35,782 bases of DNA from Streptococcus mitis 17/34 (GCA_000430305.1 ASZZ01000016.1:1-35782); one strand, 5' to 3'; counted from the first letter of the stretch, positions 7,801 through 17,224 are shown. Notes: generated by a model from the letters alone, not told the origin. Numbers and translations are program-made.

Positions 7801-7810
7801 GGAGAAATAG

Positions 7811-8174
7811 ATGTCAATTATTACAATCATTCTAGCAACGATTGTTGCTTTAGAGCATTTTTACATTTTTTTATTTGGAAAGTATTGCAACGCAATCAGA
7901 TGCAACCAGTCGTGTCTTTAACATGGACAAGGAAGAACTGGCTCGTCCGTCAGTAAGTTCATTGTTTAAAAATCAAGGGATTTATAATGCTTTGCTAGGA
8001 GTCCTTCTCTTGTATGGAATTTATTTCTCACAGAATTTAGAAATTGTGACTATTTTTGTCTTGTTTGTGATTGGTGCTGCGGCTTATGGCTCTCTTACAG
8101 CAGATAAGAAAATTATTTTGAAGCAAGGTGGTCCAGCTATTTTGGCCTTGATTAGTATTTTACTCTTTAAATAA
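7811..8174 (+). pseudogene. DUF1304 small membrane protein, single-base frameshift
   Basis: The intact family is a protein of about 120 residues with four membrane helices. The first frame from ATG 7811 (after TAAGGAGAAATAG) reads MSIITIILATIVALEHFYIF, and the remaining frame (LESIATQSDATSRVF onward, to 8174) continues with helices such as YNALLGVLLLYGIYF. The join is in a T run at 7866-7872. Seven T residues are present, and six would give EHFYIFYLESIATQ in one frame. This is the only case in the window of an apparent extra base rather than a missing one. It is the second gene of the MarR operon. Function of DUF1304 proteins is unknown. Confidence 0.8.
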
Positions 8175-8178
8175 ACTC

Positions 8179-8329
8179 ATACTCTTCGAAAATATCTTCA
8201 AACCATGTCAGCGTCGCCTTGCCGTAGGTATGGTTACTGACTTCGTCAGTCTTATCTACAACCTCAAAGCAGTGCTTTGAGCAACCTGCGACTAGCTTCC
8301 TAGTTTGTTCTTTGATTTTCATTGAGTAT
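8179..8329. repeat. BOX element (A-B-C arrangement)
   Basis: Starts ATACTC and ends GAGTAT (terminal inverted repeat). It contains GTCAGCGTCGCCTTGCCGTA, the boxA sequence to which the standard BOX fingerprinting primer anneals, then a boxB-like part (GACTTCGTCAGTCTTATC, then a CAAAGCAGTGCTTTG hairpin) and a boxC-like part (CAACCTGCGACTAGCTTCC...TTTGATTTTCATTGAGTAT). BOX repeats are non-autonomous intergenic elements of S. pneumoniae and close relatives. It fills most of the gap before pcp. Confidence 0.93.
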
Positions 8330-8383
8330 CAGAGACCAATCCTAGCCTCGCTAGTCCTTTTCAACTCCAGAATAAGGGAAATA

Positions 8384-8392
8384 TGTTATACT
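8384..8392 (+). promoter_or_regulatory. Extended -10 promoter of pcp
   Basis: TGTTATACT is an extended -10 with hexamer TATACT, 47 bases before the pcp ATG and downstream of the BOX element. No clear -35 is visible. Confidence 0.5.
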
Positions 8393-8439
8393 TGTTTTTA
8401 AGAAAAGAATCTCATGGAATTGGTTGTAAGGAGCTATAA

Positions 8440-9084
8440 ATGAAAGTATTAGTGACAGGTTTTGAGCCCTTTGGAGGGGAAAAGGTCAATCCAGCCTTGG
8501 AGGCCGTTAAAGGTTTACCAGCTGAAATTCATGGTGCTGAGGTCCGTTGGCTAGAAGTGCCAACAGTCTTTCACAAATCGGCCCAAGTATTGGAAGAAGA
8601 AATGAACCGTTATCAACCTGACTTTATCCTTTGTATTGGTCAAGCAGGTGGAAGGTCTAGCTTGACACCTGAACGAGTGGCCATTAATCAAGATGATGCA
8701 CGCATTCCTGATAATGAAGGCAATCAACCGATTGATCTTCCTATTCGTCTAGATGGTGCTCCTGCCTACTTTAGTAGTCTACCGATTAAAGCGATGGTTC
8801 AAGCTATAAAAAAAGAGGGCTTGCCGGCCTCTGTTTCCAATACGGCAGGGACTTTTGTCTGCAATCATTTGATGTATCAGGCTCTCTATTTGGTAGAAAA
8901 GAAATTTCCACATGTTAAGGCAGGTTTTATGCATATTCCTTATATGATGGAACAGGTGGTGAATAGACCGACTACTCCAGCTATGAGTTTAGTGGATATT
9001 CGGCGAGGGATAGAAGCGGCAATCGGCGCTATGATAGAACATGGAGATGAGGACCTCAAGTTGGTAGGCGGAGAAACTCATTGA
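8440..9084 (+). CDS. pcp: Pyrrolidone-carboxylate peptidase
   Basis: Removes N-terminal pyroglutamate from peptides; a cytoplasmic cysteine peptidase of family C15. The 214-residue length is typical. The protein starts [18 protein letters not shown], the family hallmark. The catalytic triad is visible as Glu78 ([14 protein letters not shown]), Cys141 ([14 protein letters not shown]) and His165 (FMHIPYM). The ATG has a ribosome site AAGGAG 6 bases upstream. It has its own promoter after the BOX element and ends at a bidirectional terminator shared with the convergent DUF975 gene. Confidence 0.96.
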   Translation: MKVLVTGFEPFGGEKVNPALEAVKGLPAEIHGAEVRWLEVPTVFHKSAQVLEEEMNRYQPDFILCIGQAGGRSSLTPERVAINQDDARIPDNEGNQPIDLPIRLDGAPAYFSSLPIKAMVQAIKKEGLPASVSNTAGTFVCNHLMYQALYLVEKKFPHVKAGFMHIPYMMEQVVNRPTTPAMSLVDIRRGIEAAIGAMIEHGDEDLKLVGGETH

Positions 9085-9089
9085 TAGAA

Positions 9090-9119
9090 AAAAGCTTGAG
9101 GGAAAACCTTCAAGCTTTT
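9090..9119. terminator. Bidirectional terminator between pcp and the DUF975 gene
   Basis: AAAAGCTTGA pairs perfectly with TCAAGCTTTT around a 10-base loop. A runs on the left and T runs on the right let it work for both convergent genes. It overlaps the last codons of the minus-strand gene. Confidence 0.85.
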
Positions 9120-9967
9120 GGACGTTTTCGAGCTAGTACTGCTCGGTAAAAAATTATTTTATTGATTTGAATGTAGGGTAGGAGTGAGAAACTAGCAATT
9201 CCAAAGGTAATCCAATTGAGGAAGTACCAAGGAAGGAGTTGTAAGTCTAGGACAAAGCGCTGAAACTTGTAACCTTTCATCAGGAAGCGGCTGGTTTTAA
9301 GGATTTGTCCTGGTCTAGCTTGTCCTAAGTCGAGAGTGTCACATAGGAGAAATTCCACCTGTGAATAGGCATAGTATTGTGGAATATAGAGGCTATTTCC
9401 TATAATCATTAAGAAGATACTTGCTAGAAAGTAAAGACCAAAGGTCATGAGGAAGCGCTCGGTTTCAATTGACGAGAGATCCAGATTAGGAAACTCAGGG
9501 TGAAGGACAACGAATTTCTTTGCTAAAAAGCTACTGTAAAAGAGGAAGTAAATCCCGAGTAAACTAGGAATGCTCCATAAAAGGAGATAGAAACGTTTGA
9601 GAAGGAGAGTCAAAAAGGTTTGTGAAAAGTGCTCTTCGTTAAAGAGAGTGAGGCTATTTTTAACGGACAGTTCTGTATCAGGATTCTTGATAAGTTTAAG
9701 TGTTGTGTAAACTGAACTGGTCAGGAGAATCGTTCCGATAAAGGAGACTAATAGTGGAAAAAGGTAAGCTTGGAATACATGACCAAGCACGCTTAAAAAG
9801 GATTGCTCTAAAATAGCCTCGTTGATACGCTCTAAGGGATTGAGGAAGCCATACAAGATGACCAGCATGCTCGGTAAGAGATAGACGAGAAAGAGGCGGG
9901 GATTTTCAGCTTGAAATTGTCTGGCTTGCAGACGAATGGTTTTTAAATCAATTTTTGGGTATTTCAT
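9110..9967 (-). CDS. DUF975-family integral membrane protein
   Basis: A 285-residue polytopic membrane protein. About five to six hydrophobic segments are visible, for example LVYLLPSMLVILYGFL, LFPLLVSFIGTILL, LLLWSIPSLLGIYFLFY, FGLYFLASIFLMIIG and LNWITFGIASFSLLPYI. The central QYYAYSQVEFLLCDTLDL and the segment AYSQ...SRFLMKGYKFQ fit DUF975 proteins, whose function is unknown. I chose the ATG at 9967. No ribosome site precedes it, but an extended -10 ends six bases upstream, so the mRNA is probably leaderless. A longer reading frame extends to 10039, but that region would cover the promoter. It is divergent from tgt and convergent with pcp. Confidence 0.75.
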   Translation of the reverse strand: MKYPKIDLKTIRLQARQFQAENPRLFLVYLLPSMLVILYGFLNPLERINEAILEQSFLSVLGHVFQAYLFPLLVSFIGTILLTSSVYTTLKLIKNPDTELSVKNSLTLFNEEHFSQTFLTLLLKRFYLLLWSIPSLLGIYFLFYSSFLAKKFVVLHPEFPNLDLSSIETERFLMTFGLYFLASIFLMIIGNSLYIPQYYAYSQVEFLLCDTLDLGQARPGQILKTSRFLMKGYKFQRFVLDLQLLPWYFLNWITFGIASFSLLPYIQINKIIFYRAVLARKRPKA

Positions 9968-9973
9968 TCTCTC

Positions 9974-9982
9974 ATTATACCA
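9974..9982 (-). promoter_or_regulatory. Extended -10 promoter giving a leaderless DUF975 mRNA
   Basis: On the minus strand TGGTATAAT is a perfect extended -10, followed by GAGAGA and then ATG. Transcription starting at the usual distance would begin at or within one base of the start codon. Confidence 0.7.
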
Positions 9983-10008
9983 TAGTTCGTGACAGTTCCA
10001 GCTTTTTT

Positions 10009-10017
10009 TGATAAAAT
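10009..10017 (+). promoter_or_regulatory. Candidate extended -10 promoter of tgt
   Basis: TGATAAAAT matches an extended -10 with hexamer TAAAAT. It would give a leader of about 60 bases before the tgt ATG. It is back-to-back with the DUF975 promoter 30 bases away. Confidence 0.5.
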
Positions 10018-10025
10018 CATACAGT

Positions 10026-11227
<1,202 letters not shown>

Positions 11228-11246
11228 AATGGAGTTGATATAAGCT

Positions 11247-11287
11247 AAAAATCCTAAGTTTTCTCTTAGGATTTTTCTTCTTTTTTT
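11247..11287 (+). terminator. Terminator after tgt
   Basis: AAAAATCCTAAG pairs perfectly with CTTAGGATTTTT (12 bp, six-base loop), followed by a T-rich tract. The tract runs into TGATAGAAT (11287-11295), a possible extended -10 for the acyltransferase gene. Confidence 0.88.
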
Positions 11288-11327
11288 GATAGAATAAAGT
11301 GTATAACGAAAGGAAGAATAAACTCGT

Positions 11328-13144
11328 ATGCGCATTAAATGGTTTTCCTTGATTAGGATTACAGGTTTACTCCTGGTACTCTTGTATCATTTCTTTCAGA
11401 CCATCTTTCCTGGAGGATTTTTCGGGGTAGATGTCTTTTTCACGTTTTCAGGCTTCCTGATTACGGCTCTACTCATCGAAGAATTTTCTAAAAATCATGA
11501 GATTGATTTGGTTGGATTTTTTAGGAGACGCTTTTATCGGATTGTGCCACCTGTGGTTTTGATGGTCTTGGTAACCATGCCTTTTACTTTCTTGGTTCGC
11601 CAAGATTATGTGGCTGGAATTGGGGGTCAGATTGCGGGTGTTTTAGGCTTTATGACCAACTTCTATGAACTGCTAACAGGTGGGAGTTATGAATCTCAGT
11701 TCATTCCTCATTTGTTTGTTCATAACTGGAGTTTGGCTGTTGAGGTTCACTACTATATCCTATGGGGATTGGCAGTTTGGTTCTTATCCAAGCAGTCTAG
11801 GTCAAATGGTCAGTTGAGAGGGATGGTCTTTCTCTTATCTGCTGCTGCCTTCTTGATTAGTTTCTTCTCCATGTTTATTGGTAGTTTTCTAGTAACCTCT
11901 TATTCCTCTGTTTATTTCTCCAGTTTAACTCATGTCTATCCATTCTTTTTGGGAAGTATTCTAGCAACGATTGTAGGCGTTCGTCAGACGACTTCCCTCG
12001 TCAAGCAGTTGGATAAAATCTGGGATTTACGAAAGACCCTGTTGATTTTTGCAGGAGGTTTTGGCTTTTTACTCATTTTGACCTTCTTTGTCAAATTCAC
12101 TTATCTTTTTGCCTATCTTATAGGTTTCTTGCTTGCCAGTCTTGCAGCTCTTGCTATGATATTGGCAGCGCGTGTCTTACATGAAAAGACTCCTAATATG
12201 CAGGAGTCAAGGATTATTAGCTTTTTAGCAGATACTAGTTATGCAGTTTATCTCTTCCATTGGCCTTTCTATATCATTTTCTCACAGTTGACATCAAATC
12301 TTTTTGCTGTGTTACTGACTTTGATTTGTTCTTATAGCTTTGCCAGCCTATCATTTTATGTGTTGGAACCTTGGATTGCAGGAAAGAACACACCTGTTTT
12401 ACAAATTCTTCGTCCCCTGCCTTATATTCACGCAATTCTTGCAACAAGTACAGGAATCTTGACCATCATTGTCTGCACGGTGACCTTGTTGGCTCCACAA
12501 GTTGGAGCTTTTGAGACAGATTTAACTGTCAATGGCTTGAAGCAAGCTGCGACAAATATTGGCCAGACCAAGGTAATGGCAGAACGGGCAGATGCAAATA
12601 GTTTGGGAATTGCTGATGGCACTATGTTAATTGGTGATTCAGTGGCTCTAAGGGCCAATACAGCTCTGCAGACAGCTCTTCCTGGGGCACAGATTAATGC
12701 GCAGGTCAGCAGAACAACCAAGACTGCAAATGAAATCATGCTAAACAATAGCCAGAATAAATTTTTACCTAAGATGGTGGTCATTGCAACTGGGGTAAAT
12801 AATCCTGAAAATTACAAGGACGATTGGGACAGTATCGTGAAAAATCTTCCTAAGGGACACCATATGGTTTTGGTGACTCCTTATGAGGGAGATAAGACAA
12901 AAGAGACCTATGCCATCGTTGAGAAGGCGGCTGCTATATGAGAGAATTAGCAGAGAAGACACCTTATGTCACGATTGCTGATTGGAATCAAGTTGCTAAG
13001 GAACATCCAGAAATCTGGGCAGGAACAGACCAAGTCCATTTCGGAAGTGACACTAGTACTATTGAAGCAGGAGCAAAATTGTATGCAGATACCATTGCTA
13101 CAGCCTTGCAGACAGCTCAAGATAAACCAGTTAAATCAAAATAA
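11328..13144 (+). pseudogene. OatA/Adr-type peptidoglycan O-acetyltransferase, single-base frameshift near the C-terminus
   Basis: Members of this family acetylate the muramic acid C6 hydroxyl, giving lysozyme resistance; the pneumococcal member is called Adr. The N-terminal acyltransferase-3 domain has about ten helices with FFRRRFYRIVPPV and early His in LLYHFF. The extracellular SGNH domain starts near residue 420, with MLIGDSVAL (Ser) and ATGVNNPE (Asn). The first frame stops at 12941 after EKAAAI; the other frame continues MRELAEKTPYVTIADWN to 13144 and carries the catalytic Asp/His segment TDQVHFGS. The join reads GCTGCTATATGAG; one added T (GCTGCTTATATGAG) gives an unbroken protein of about 605 residues. 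As read, the truncated enzyme lacks the Asp-His dyad. The ATG follows CGAAAGGAAG. Confidence 0.85.
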
Positions 13145-13160
13145 CTTGTATTAAAAAGAG

Positions 13161-13186
13161 AAGAGTTGGAAAAATCCAGCTCTTTT
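13161..13186 (+). terminator. Terminator after the O-acetyltransferase gene
   Basis: AAGAGTTGGA pairs with TCCAGCTCTT (one wobble) around an AAAA loop, followed by T residues. Confidence 0.85.
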
Positions 13187-13205
13187 AAAATATCTCCAGA
13201 AAATA

Positions 13206-13215
13206 GGTCTATACC
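13206..13215. promoter_or_regulatory. NagR/dre-like operator upstream of nagA
   Basis: GGTCTATACC resembles the core of GntR-family NagR/DasR (dre) sites, whose consensus centres on TGGTNNNNACCA. It lies one base upstream of the nagA -35, where a repressor would block polymerase. NagR control of nagA is known in related streptococci; this exact site is inference. Confidence 0.5.
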
Positions 13216-13216
13216 A

Positions 13217-13245
13217 TTTACAAATAAAAAAGAAAGGTTTATAAT
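13217..13245 (+). promoter_or_regulatory. Sigma-A promoter of nagA
   Basis: A -35 TTTACA (13217-13222) and a perfect -10 TATAAT (13240-13245) are separated by 17 bases. Confidence 0.85.
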
Positions 13246-13295
13246 GTAATTGACATAATAAATTTTGGAATCAATCTTTTAAGGAGGTTAACATT

Positions 13296-14447
13296 ATGCC
13301 TAATTATATTAAAGCGGATCAGTTTTTCTACCCACATGGAGTTCGCCGTGGTGGTTACTTGGAACTTGTGGACGGCAAGTTTGGGAAACATGTAGAGCAG
13401 ATTCCTGAAGGAGCTGAGGTTATTGACTATACAGGTTATAGCATTGCTCCAGGACTTGTGGATACCCACATTCATGGATTTGGAGGTGTGGATGTCATGG
13501 ATAATAACATTGAAGGTACCCTTCATACCATGAGTGAAGGACTTCTCAGTATGGGAGTGACCAGCTTCTTACCAACAACCTTGACTTCCTCTTATGAACA
13601 ATTACTTGCAGTAACAGAAAATATTGGTGCTCGTTATCAGGAAGCAAGTGGAGCCAAGATTCGTGGTATTTACTTTGAGGGACCTTATTTCACAGAGAAA
13701 TACAAAGGAGCTCAAAACCCTGCCTATATGAAAGATCCTCGTATGGATGAGTTTCGTGCTTGGCAAAAGGCTGCCAATGGCTTGCTTAATAAAATTGCCC
13801 TTGCGCCAGAACGTGAAGGTGTAGAAGACTTTGTTCGTACAGTTACGGGCGAAGGTGTGACGGTTGCCCTTGGTCACTCAGATGCAACATTTGATGAAGC
13901 TAAAAAGGCAGTTGATGCTGGGGCGAGCGTTTGGGTACATGCCTACAATGGAATGCGTGGTTTGACTCACCGTGAACTAGGGATGGTTGGAGCTATGTAT
14001 CAATTGCCACATACCTATGCAGAGTTGATCTGTGACGGTCATCACGTAGATCCAAAGGCCTGCGAAATTCTTATCAAACAAAAGGGAACAGAAAATATTG
14101 CTCTCATCACAGACTGTATGACAGCTGGTGGTCTGGAAGATGGAGACTACATGTTGGGAGAATTTCCAGTAGTGGTTGCCAATGGAACGGCTCGCCTTAA
14201 ATCTACAGGCAATTTGGCAGGTTCTATCCTCAAACTCAAAGATGGTTTGAAGAATGTGGTCGAATGGGGTATTGCAAATCCACATGAAGCAGTCATGATG
14301 GCCAGTCTAAACCCAGCAAAATCTGTTCATATCGATGATGTCTGTGGCCAAATCCGTGAAGGATATGATGCAGACTTTATCGTACTGGATAAAGATTTGG
14401 AATTGGTAGCAACCTACCTAGATGGCGTGAAACGTTATCAAGCATAA
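13296..14447 (+). CDS. nagA: N-acetylglucosamine-6-phosphate deacetylase
   Basis: Converts GlcNAc-6-phosphate to glucosamine-6-phosphate and acetate, feeding amino sugars into glycolysis or wall synthesis. The 383-residue amidohydrolase has the metal motif LVDTHIHGFGG (His58/His60), the substrate/metal region YFEGPY, GHSDATFDEA, the metal histidine region HAYNGMRG, DGHHVD, and the catalytic aspartate in LITDCMTAGG. The ATG follows a near-perfect AAGGAGGTTAACATT ribosome site. It is monocistronic, with a strong promoter, a NagR-like site and a strong terminator. The acetate it yields connects functionally with ackA in this window. Confidence 0.97.
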   Translation: MPNYIKADQFFYPHGVRRGGYLELVDGKFGKHVEQIPEGAEVIDYTGYSIAPGLVDTHIHGFGGVDVMDNNIEGTLHTMSEGLLSMGVTSFLPTTLTSSYEQLLAVTENIGARYQEASGAKIRGIYFEGPYFTEKYKGAQNPAYMKDPRMDEFRAWQKAANGLLNKIALAPEREGVEDFVRTVTGEGVTVALGHSDATFDEAKKAVDAGASVWVHAYNGMRGLTHRELGMVGAMYQLPHTYAELICDGHHVDPKACEILIKQKGTENIALITDCMTAGGLEDGDYMLGEFPVVVANGTARLKSTGNLAGSILKLKDGLKNVVEWGIANPHEAVMMASLNPAKSVHIDDVCGQIREGYDADFIVLDKDLELVATYLDGVKRYQA

Positions 14448-14455
14448 GAGAGAAG

Positions 14456-14486
14456 GCAGAAGTTAGAGATTAGCTTCTGCTTTTTT
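14456..14486 (+). terminator. Terminator after nagA
   Basis: GCAGAAG pairs perfectly with CTTCTGC around an 11-base loop, followed by six T residues. Confidence 0.88.
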
Positions 14487-14497
14487 ATGCATGGTAC

Positions 14498-14509
14498 TTT
14501 ACCGGTAAA
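14498..14509. promoter_or_regulatory. 12-bp perfect palindrome, AdcR-like operator upstream of the Zn alcohol dehydrogenase
   Basis: TTTACCGGTAAA is a perfect palindrome differing from the zinc regulator AdcR consensus TTAACYRGTTAA only at two symmetric positions. It sits 30 bases upstream of the -35, an activator-like position. As I recall, AdcR has been reported to activate a zinc alcohol dehydrogenase gene in S. pneumoniae, which would fit; binding here is inferred. Confidence 0.5.
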
Positions 14510-14538
14510 TAAAAAAAGTAAAAAAATCACAAAAATGC

Positions 14539-14567
14539 TTGAAGAAGCAAAAGAGAGGGCTTACAAT
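14539..14567 (+). promoter_or_regulatory. Candidate promoter of the zinc alcohol dehydrogenase gene
   Basis: A -35 TTGAAG (14539-14544) and -10 TACAAT (14562-14567) are separated by 17 bases. The start codon is 42 bases downstream of the -10. Confidence 0.5.
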
Positions 14568-14609
14568 TATATTATAAATAGTACAAATAAAAAAACGGAG
14601 GAGTGCTTT

Positions 14610-15667
14610 ATGAGAGCCTATACTTATGTTAAACCAGGACTTGCTTCTTTTGTTGATGTAGACAAACCAGTTATTCGCAAGCCAACAGACGCTATTGTGC
14701 GTATCGTAAAACCACTATTTGTGGAACAGACCTCCATATTATCAAAGGGGATGTTCCTGCTTGCCAAAGTGGTACCATTCTTGGTCACGAAGGAATTGGG
14801 ATTGTTGAAGAAGTTGGAGAAGGAGTTTCGAACTTCAAAAAAGGCGACAAGGTTTTGATTTCTTGTGTCTGTGCCTGTGGTAAATGCTACTACTGTAAAA
14901 AAGGAATTTATGCCCACTGTGAAGACGAAGGGGGCTGGATTTTCGGTCACTTAATTGATGGTATGCAGGCTGAATATCTACGTGTCCCTCATGCAGATAA
15001 CACTCTTTACTATACTCCAGAAGATTTGTCAGATGAAGCCTTGGTTATGCTATCAGACATTCTGCCTACCGGATATGAAATTGGTGTCTTGAAAGGGAAA
15101 GTAGAACCTGGTTGCAGCGTAGCCATTATTGGTTCAGGACCAGTTGGATTAGCTGCTCTTTTAACAGCTCAATTCTACTCACCAGCCAAATTGATTATGG
15201 TGGACTTAGACGATAACCGCTTGGAAACTGCTCTATCATTCGGTGCGACTCACAAGGTTAATTCTTCAGACCCTGAAAAAGCGATTAGAGAAATTTATGA
15301 TTTGACAGATGGCCGTGGTGTGGATGTTGCTATCGAAGCTGTTGGTATTCCTGCAACATTTGATTTCTGTCAAAAGATTATCGGTGTAGACGGAACAGTT
15401 GCCAACTGTGGAGTGCATGGTAAACCAGTTGAATTCGATTTAGATAAACTTTGGATTCGCAACATCAATGTAACAACTGGTTTGGTATCTACAACTACAA
15501 CTCCACAATTGTTGAAAGCACTTGAAAGTCATAAGATTGAACCAGAAAAATTGGTAACTCATTATTTCAAATTAAGTGAAATTGAAAAAGCCTATGAAGT
15601 CTTCAGCAAGGCAGCAGACCACCATGCCATTAAGGTCATTATCGAAAACGATATCTCAGAAGCCTAG
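14610..15667 (+). pseudogene. Zinc-dependent medium-chain alcohol dehydrogenase, single-base frameshift
   Basis: Medium-chain dehydrogenases oxidise alcohols with NAD(P)+ and two zinc ions. From ATG 14610 (good GGAGGAG site) the protein reads MRAYTYVKPGLASFVDVDKP and then shifts frame near 14707-14712. The sequence has GTAAAACCACTATTTGTGG, where one more A (GTAAAAACC) would give VKTTICGTDLH, the catalytic-zinc Cys motif. The remaining frame keeps GHEGIGIVEEVG, the four structural-zinc cysteines (CACGKCYYCKKGIYAHC) and the nucleotide fold (IIGSGPVGLAALL). Restored length is about 352 residues, normal for the family. As read, the gene would give only a 60-residue meaningful fragment. The AdcR-like palindrome upstream suggests zinc-linked control. 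Confidence 0.87.
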
Positions 15668-15683
15668 ATAATAAAAAGATTTT

Positions 15684-15704
15684 ATACTCTTCGAAAATCA
15701 AATT
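15684..15704. repeat. BOX/RUP-type repeat end remnant
   Basis: ATACTCTTCGAAAATCAAAT is the same terminal sequence that begins the BOX element at 8179 (ATACTCTTCGAAAAT). No boxA core or second end follows, so it is a remnant. It sits at the edge of the accessory Rgg/TetR/isochorismatase block. Confidence 0.6.
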
Positions 15705-16457
15705 CAGTCATCCATCAGATGGCTGGATTTTTTATCAAATACTTTATCATCAAATTGTTCAGCTAGTATAGTTGCTGAGTGATAAAGTTCCTTTGCTTTA
15801 TTTTTATCATTTTCAAAATAAAGATAGCACTTAGCTTCAAATACTGAAATTCCAGGTTTATAGACTTGCAACATTGTTACTGATAAAATTTCATTCATCT
15901 TTTTTACTAGAGATATCATATGCTTATAGTCATTATAAACAACATAAACACCCGCTATGGCACAAAGAACTGATAGTAGCTCTACATTATACATTTCATC
16001 ACTAACTAATTGCTGTTTCAACAACTTAATCCGAAAATTATCTAATGCTCTCTTCTATAAATCAAGTCTTGACATTGCATAGCAAAATAATCAATTAATA
16101 GTAAATCATTGAATGTGTAAACTTGCTTAAAATAATCATCAAAAATATCTTCAGCGAAACTACCTGTCCCTGTTCTTATCAAGTCTAATATTCTTTCAAT
16201 CAAGTCTAGACTCAGCAACTCTTCCTCAGGAAGAGCTAGTTCTTTATTTTCAAGAAAAGTATCTATCGGAACTTCTAATCGCTTAGATAAATATTGTAAC
16301 TTAGTAATTGTTGGCAAGGATTGCCCAAGCTCAGTACGCATCAGCTGTTTGATTATTAAGTCAGATTCTGTCCACAGACCTCTTCTCTCGTCAATTTGTG
16401 ACGTTCACGTTCCTGTCTTACTCTATGACCAATTTCAGTTTTAATATCTGTTGTCAT
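15704..16457 (-). pseudogene. Rgg/MutR-like helix-turn-helix regulator, two frameshifts
   Basis: Rgg-type regulators have an XRE helix-turn-helix followed by TPR-like helices that bind short peptides. From ATG 16457 (ribosome site AGAGGTAAGA) the protein reads MTTDIKTEIGHRVRQERERH then LTREEVCG and stops after QNLT. The next frame, IIKQLMRTELGQSLPTITKL onward, continues the helix-turn-helix. A missing base near 16376 (TGTGGACAGAA, probably TGTGGAACAGAA) explains the break. A second break near 16042 (CATTAGAT for CATTTAGAT on this strand) separates RREH from DNFRIKLLKQQLVSDEMYN. Repaired length would be about 251 residues, slightly short for Rgg (about 285). No short hydrophobic peptide gene is seen beside it, and its target is unknown. 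Confidence 0.75.
15705..15733 (+). terminator. Terminator after the alcohol dehydrogenase gene
   Basis: CCATC-A-GATGG forms a tight hairpin that can extend through CAG/CTG, followed by a run of T. It overlaps the 3' end of the minus-strand Rgg-like gene. The one-base loop means the real fold is probably looser. Confidence 0.5.
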
Positions 16458-16514
16458 TCTTACCTCTTAACCACAATCCATAAATTAACATACTTTTAAT
16501 TCTTCGGCTAAAAA

Positions 16515-17075
16515 TTAACAATAATTCTTTTTCAAATCCGTCATATTATTTTCCAAAACTTGGATGTCTTGGCTGACTTTGAGAATGACAATGCTTCCTT
16601 GAATACTGGAGATGACTTGACGGGCCTGCAAATGCGCCCGCTCTTCTGACCAGTCAGCATGCAGGTCTTGCAAGAGGCTGGCTAACTTCTCTGTCCACTG
16701 GGTCATAAAATCATTGAGAGGACAGCGGAAGTTCTCATCTTCTGTGGACAATTCCACAATCAGATTACCAATTGGGCAACCATAAAAGACCGTCTGACTT
16801 TCATGAAATTGATAAACCCAGTCAATCATATCCGAAAACTTGTCACTGTCAGACTTGTCTGCTTCAAAAATATCTTCAAAAAGCTCTTTTCGCCAATTTG
16901 CTAAAATATCTTGAATGACCGTCAAACCAATTTCCTTCTTAGATGTGAAATAATAATAAAGCTGCCCCTTGCCAACATCAGCTGCCTCCATGATGTCACT
17001 GATGGAGGTGGCCACATAACCCTTCTGATAAATCAATTCCTCAGCACTTTGTAAAATACGCTCTTTAACGCTCAT
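16515..17075 (-). CDS. TetR/AcrR-family transcriptional regulator
   Basis: A 186-residue repressor. The N-terminal helix-turn-helix is clear: VKERILQSAEELIYQKGYV, then TSISDIMEAADVGKGQLYYY, ending FTSKKEIG (residues about 2-52). The C-terminal half resembles the YfiR/LmrA-type ligand domain (CPIGNLIVELS with a possible reactive Cys). I chose ATG 17075 because GAGGTG precedes it at the right distance; a longer frame to 17153 adds residues without homology. It is divergent from the isochorismatase gene, and a palindromic ACCGAACGGT site lies downstream of that gene's -10. It probably represses that neighbour. The Rgg-like gene lies 57 bases downstream on the same strand. Confidence 0.88.
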   Translation of the reverse strand: MSVKERILQSAEELIYQKGYVATSISDIMEAADVGKGQLYYYFTSKKEIGLTVIQDILANWRKELFEDIFEADKSDSDKFSDMIDWVYQFHESQTVFYGCPIGNLIVELSTEDENFRCPLNDFMTQWTEKLASLLQDLHADWSEERAHLQARQVISSIQGSIVILKVSQDIQVLENNMTDLKKNYC

Positions 17076-17190
17076 CTGCTCACCTCTCTTTTTTCCTATT
17101 ATAGCAGATTCAGAGTCTGAGACCAAACAATTGAAACCACCACCTTTTGCCACTGTTTTATCATTAAAATTTTTGTTCTGAGCAAATTGA

Positions 17191-17219
17191 TTTACAAATT
17201 CAATTTTAGATGTTATTAT
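17191..17219 (+). promoter_or_regulatory. Promoter of the isochorismatase-family gene
   Basis: A -35 TTTACA (17191-17196) and -10 TATTAT (17214-17219) are separated by 17 bases. TG at 17211-17212 makes it an extended -10, TGTTATTAT. Confidence 0.65.
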
Positions 17220-17224
17220 AATTG

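Noticed and set aside
12938-13154. Two short frames after the O-acetyltransferase as independent small genes
   Set aside because: One carries the SGNH Asp-His block of the upstream gene; the other is its shadow in another frame. Neither has a ribosome site.
14487-14858. A 123-codon frame starting MHGTLPVNKKSK before the alcohol dehydrogenase
   Set aside because: It runs through the promoter and leader; only from ATG 14610, with its own ribosome site, does the sequence match the dehydrogenase family, and the frame ends because of the frameshift.
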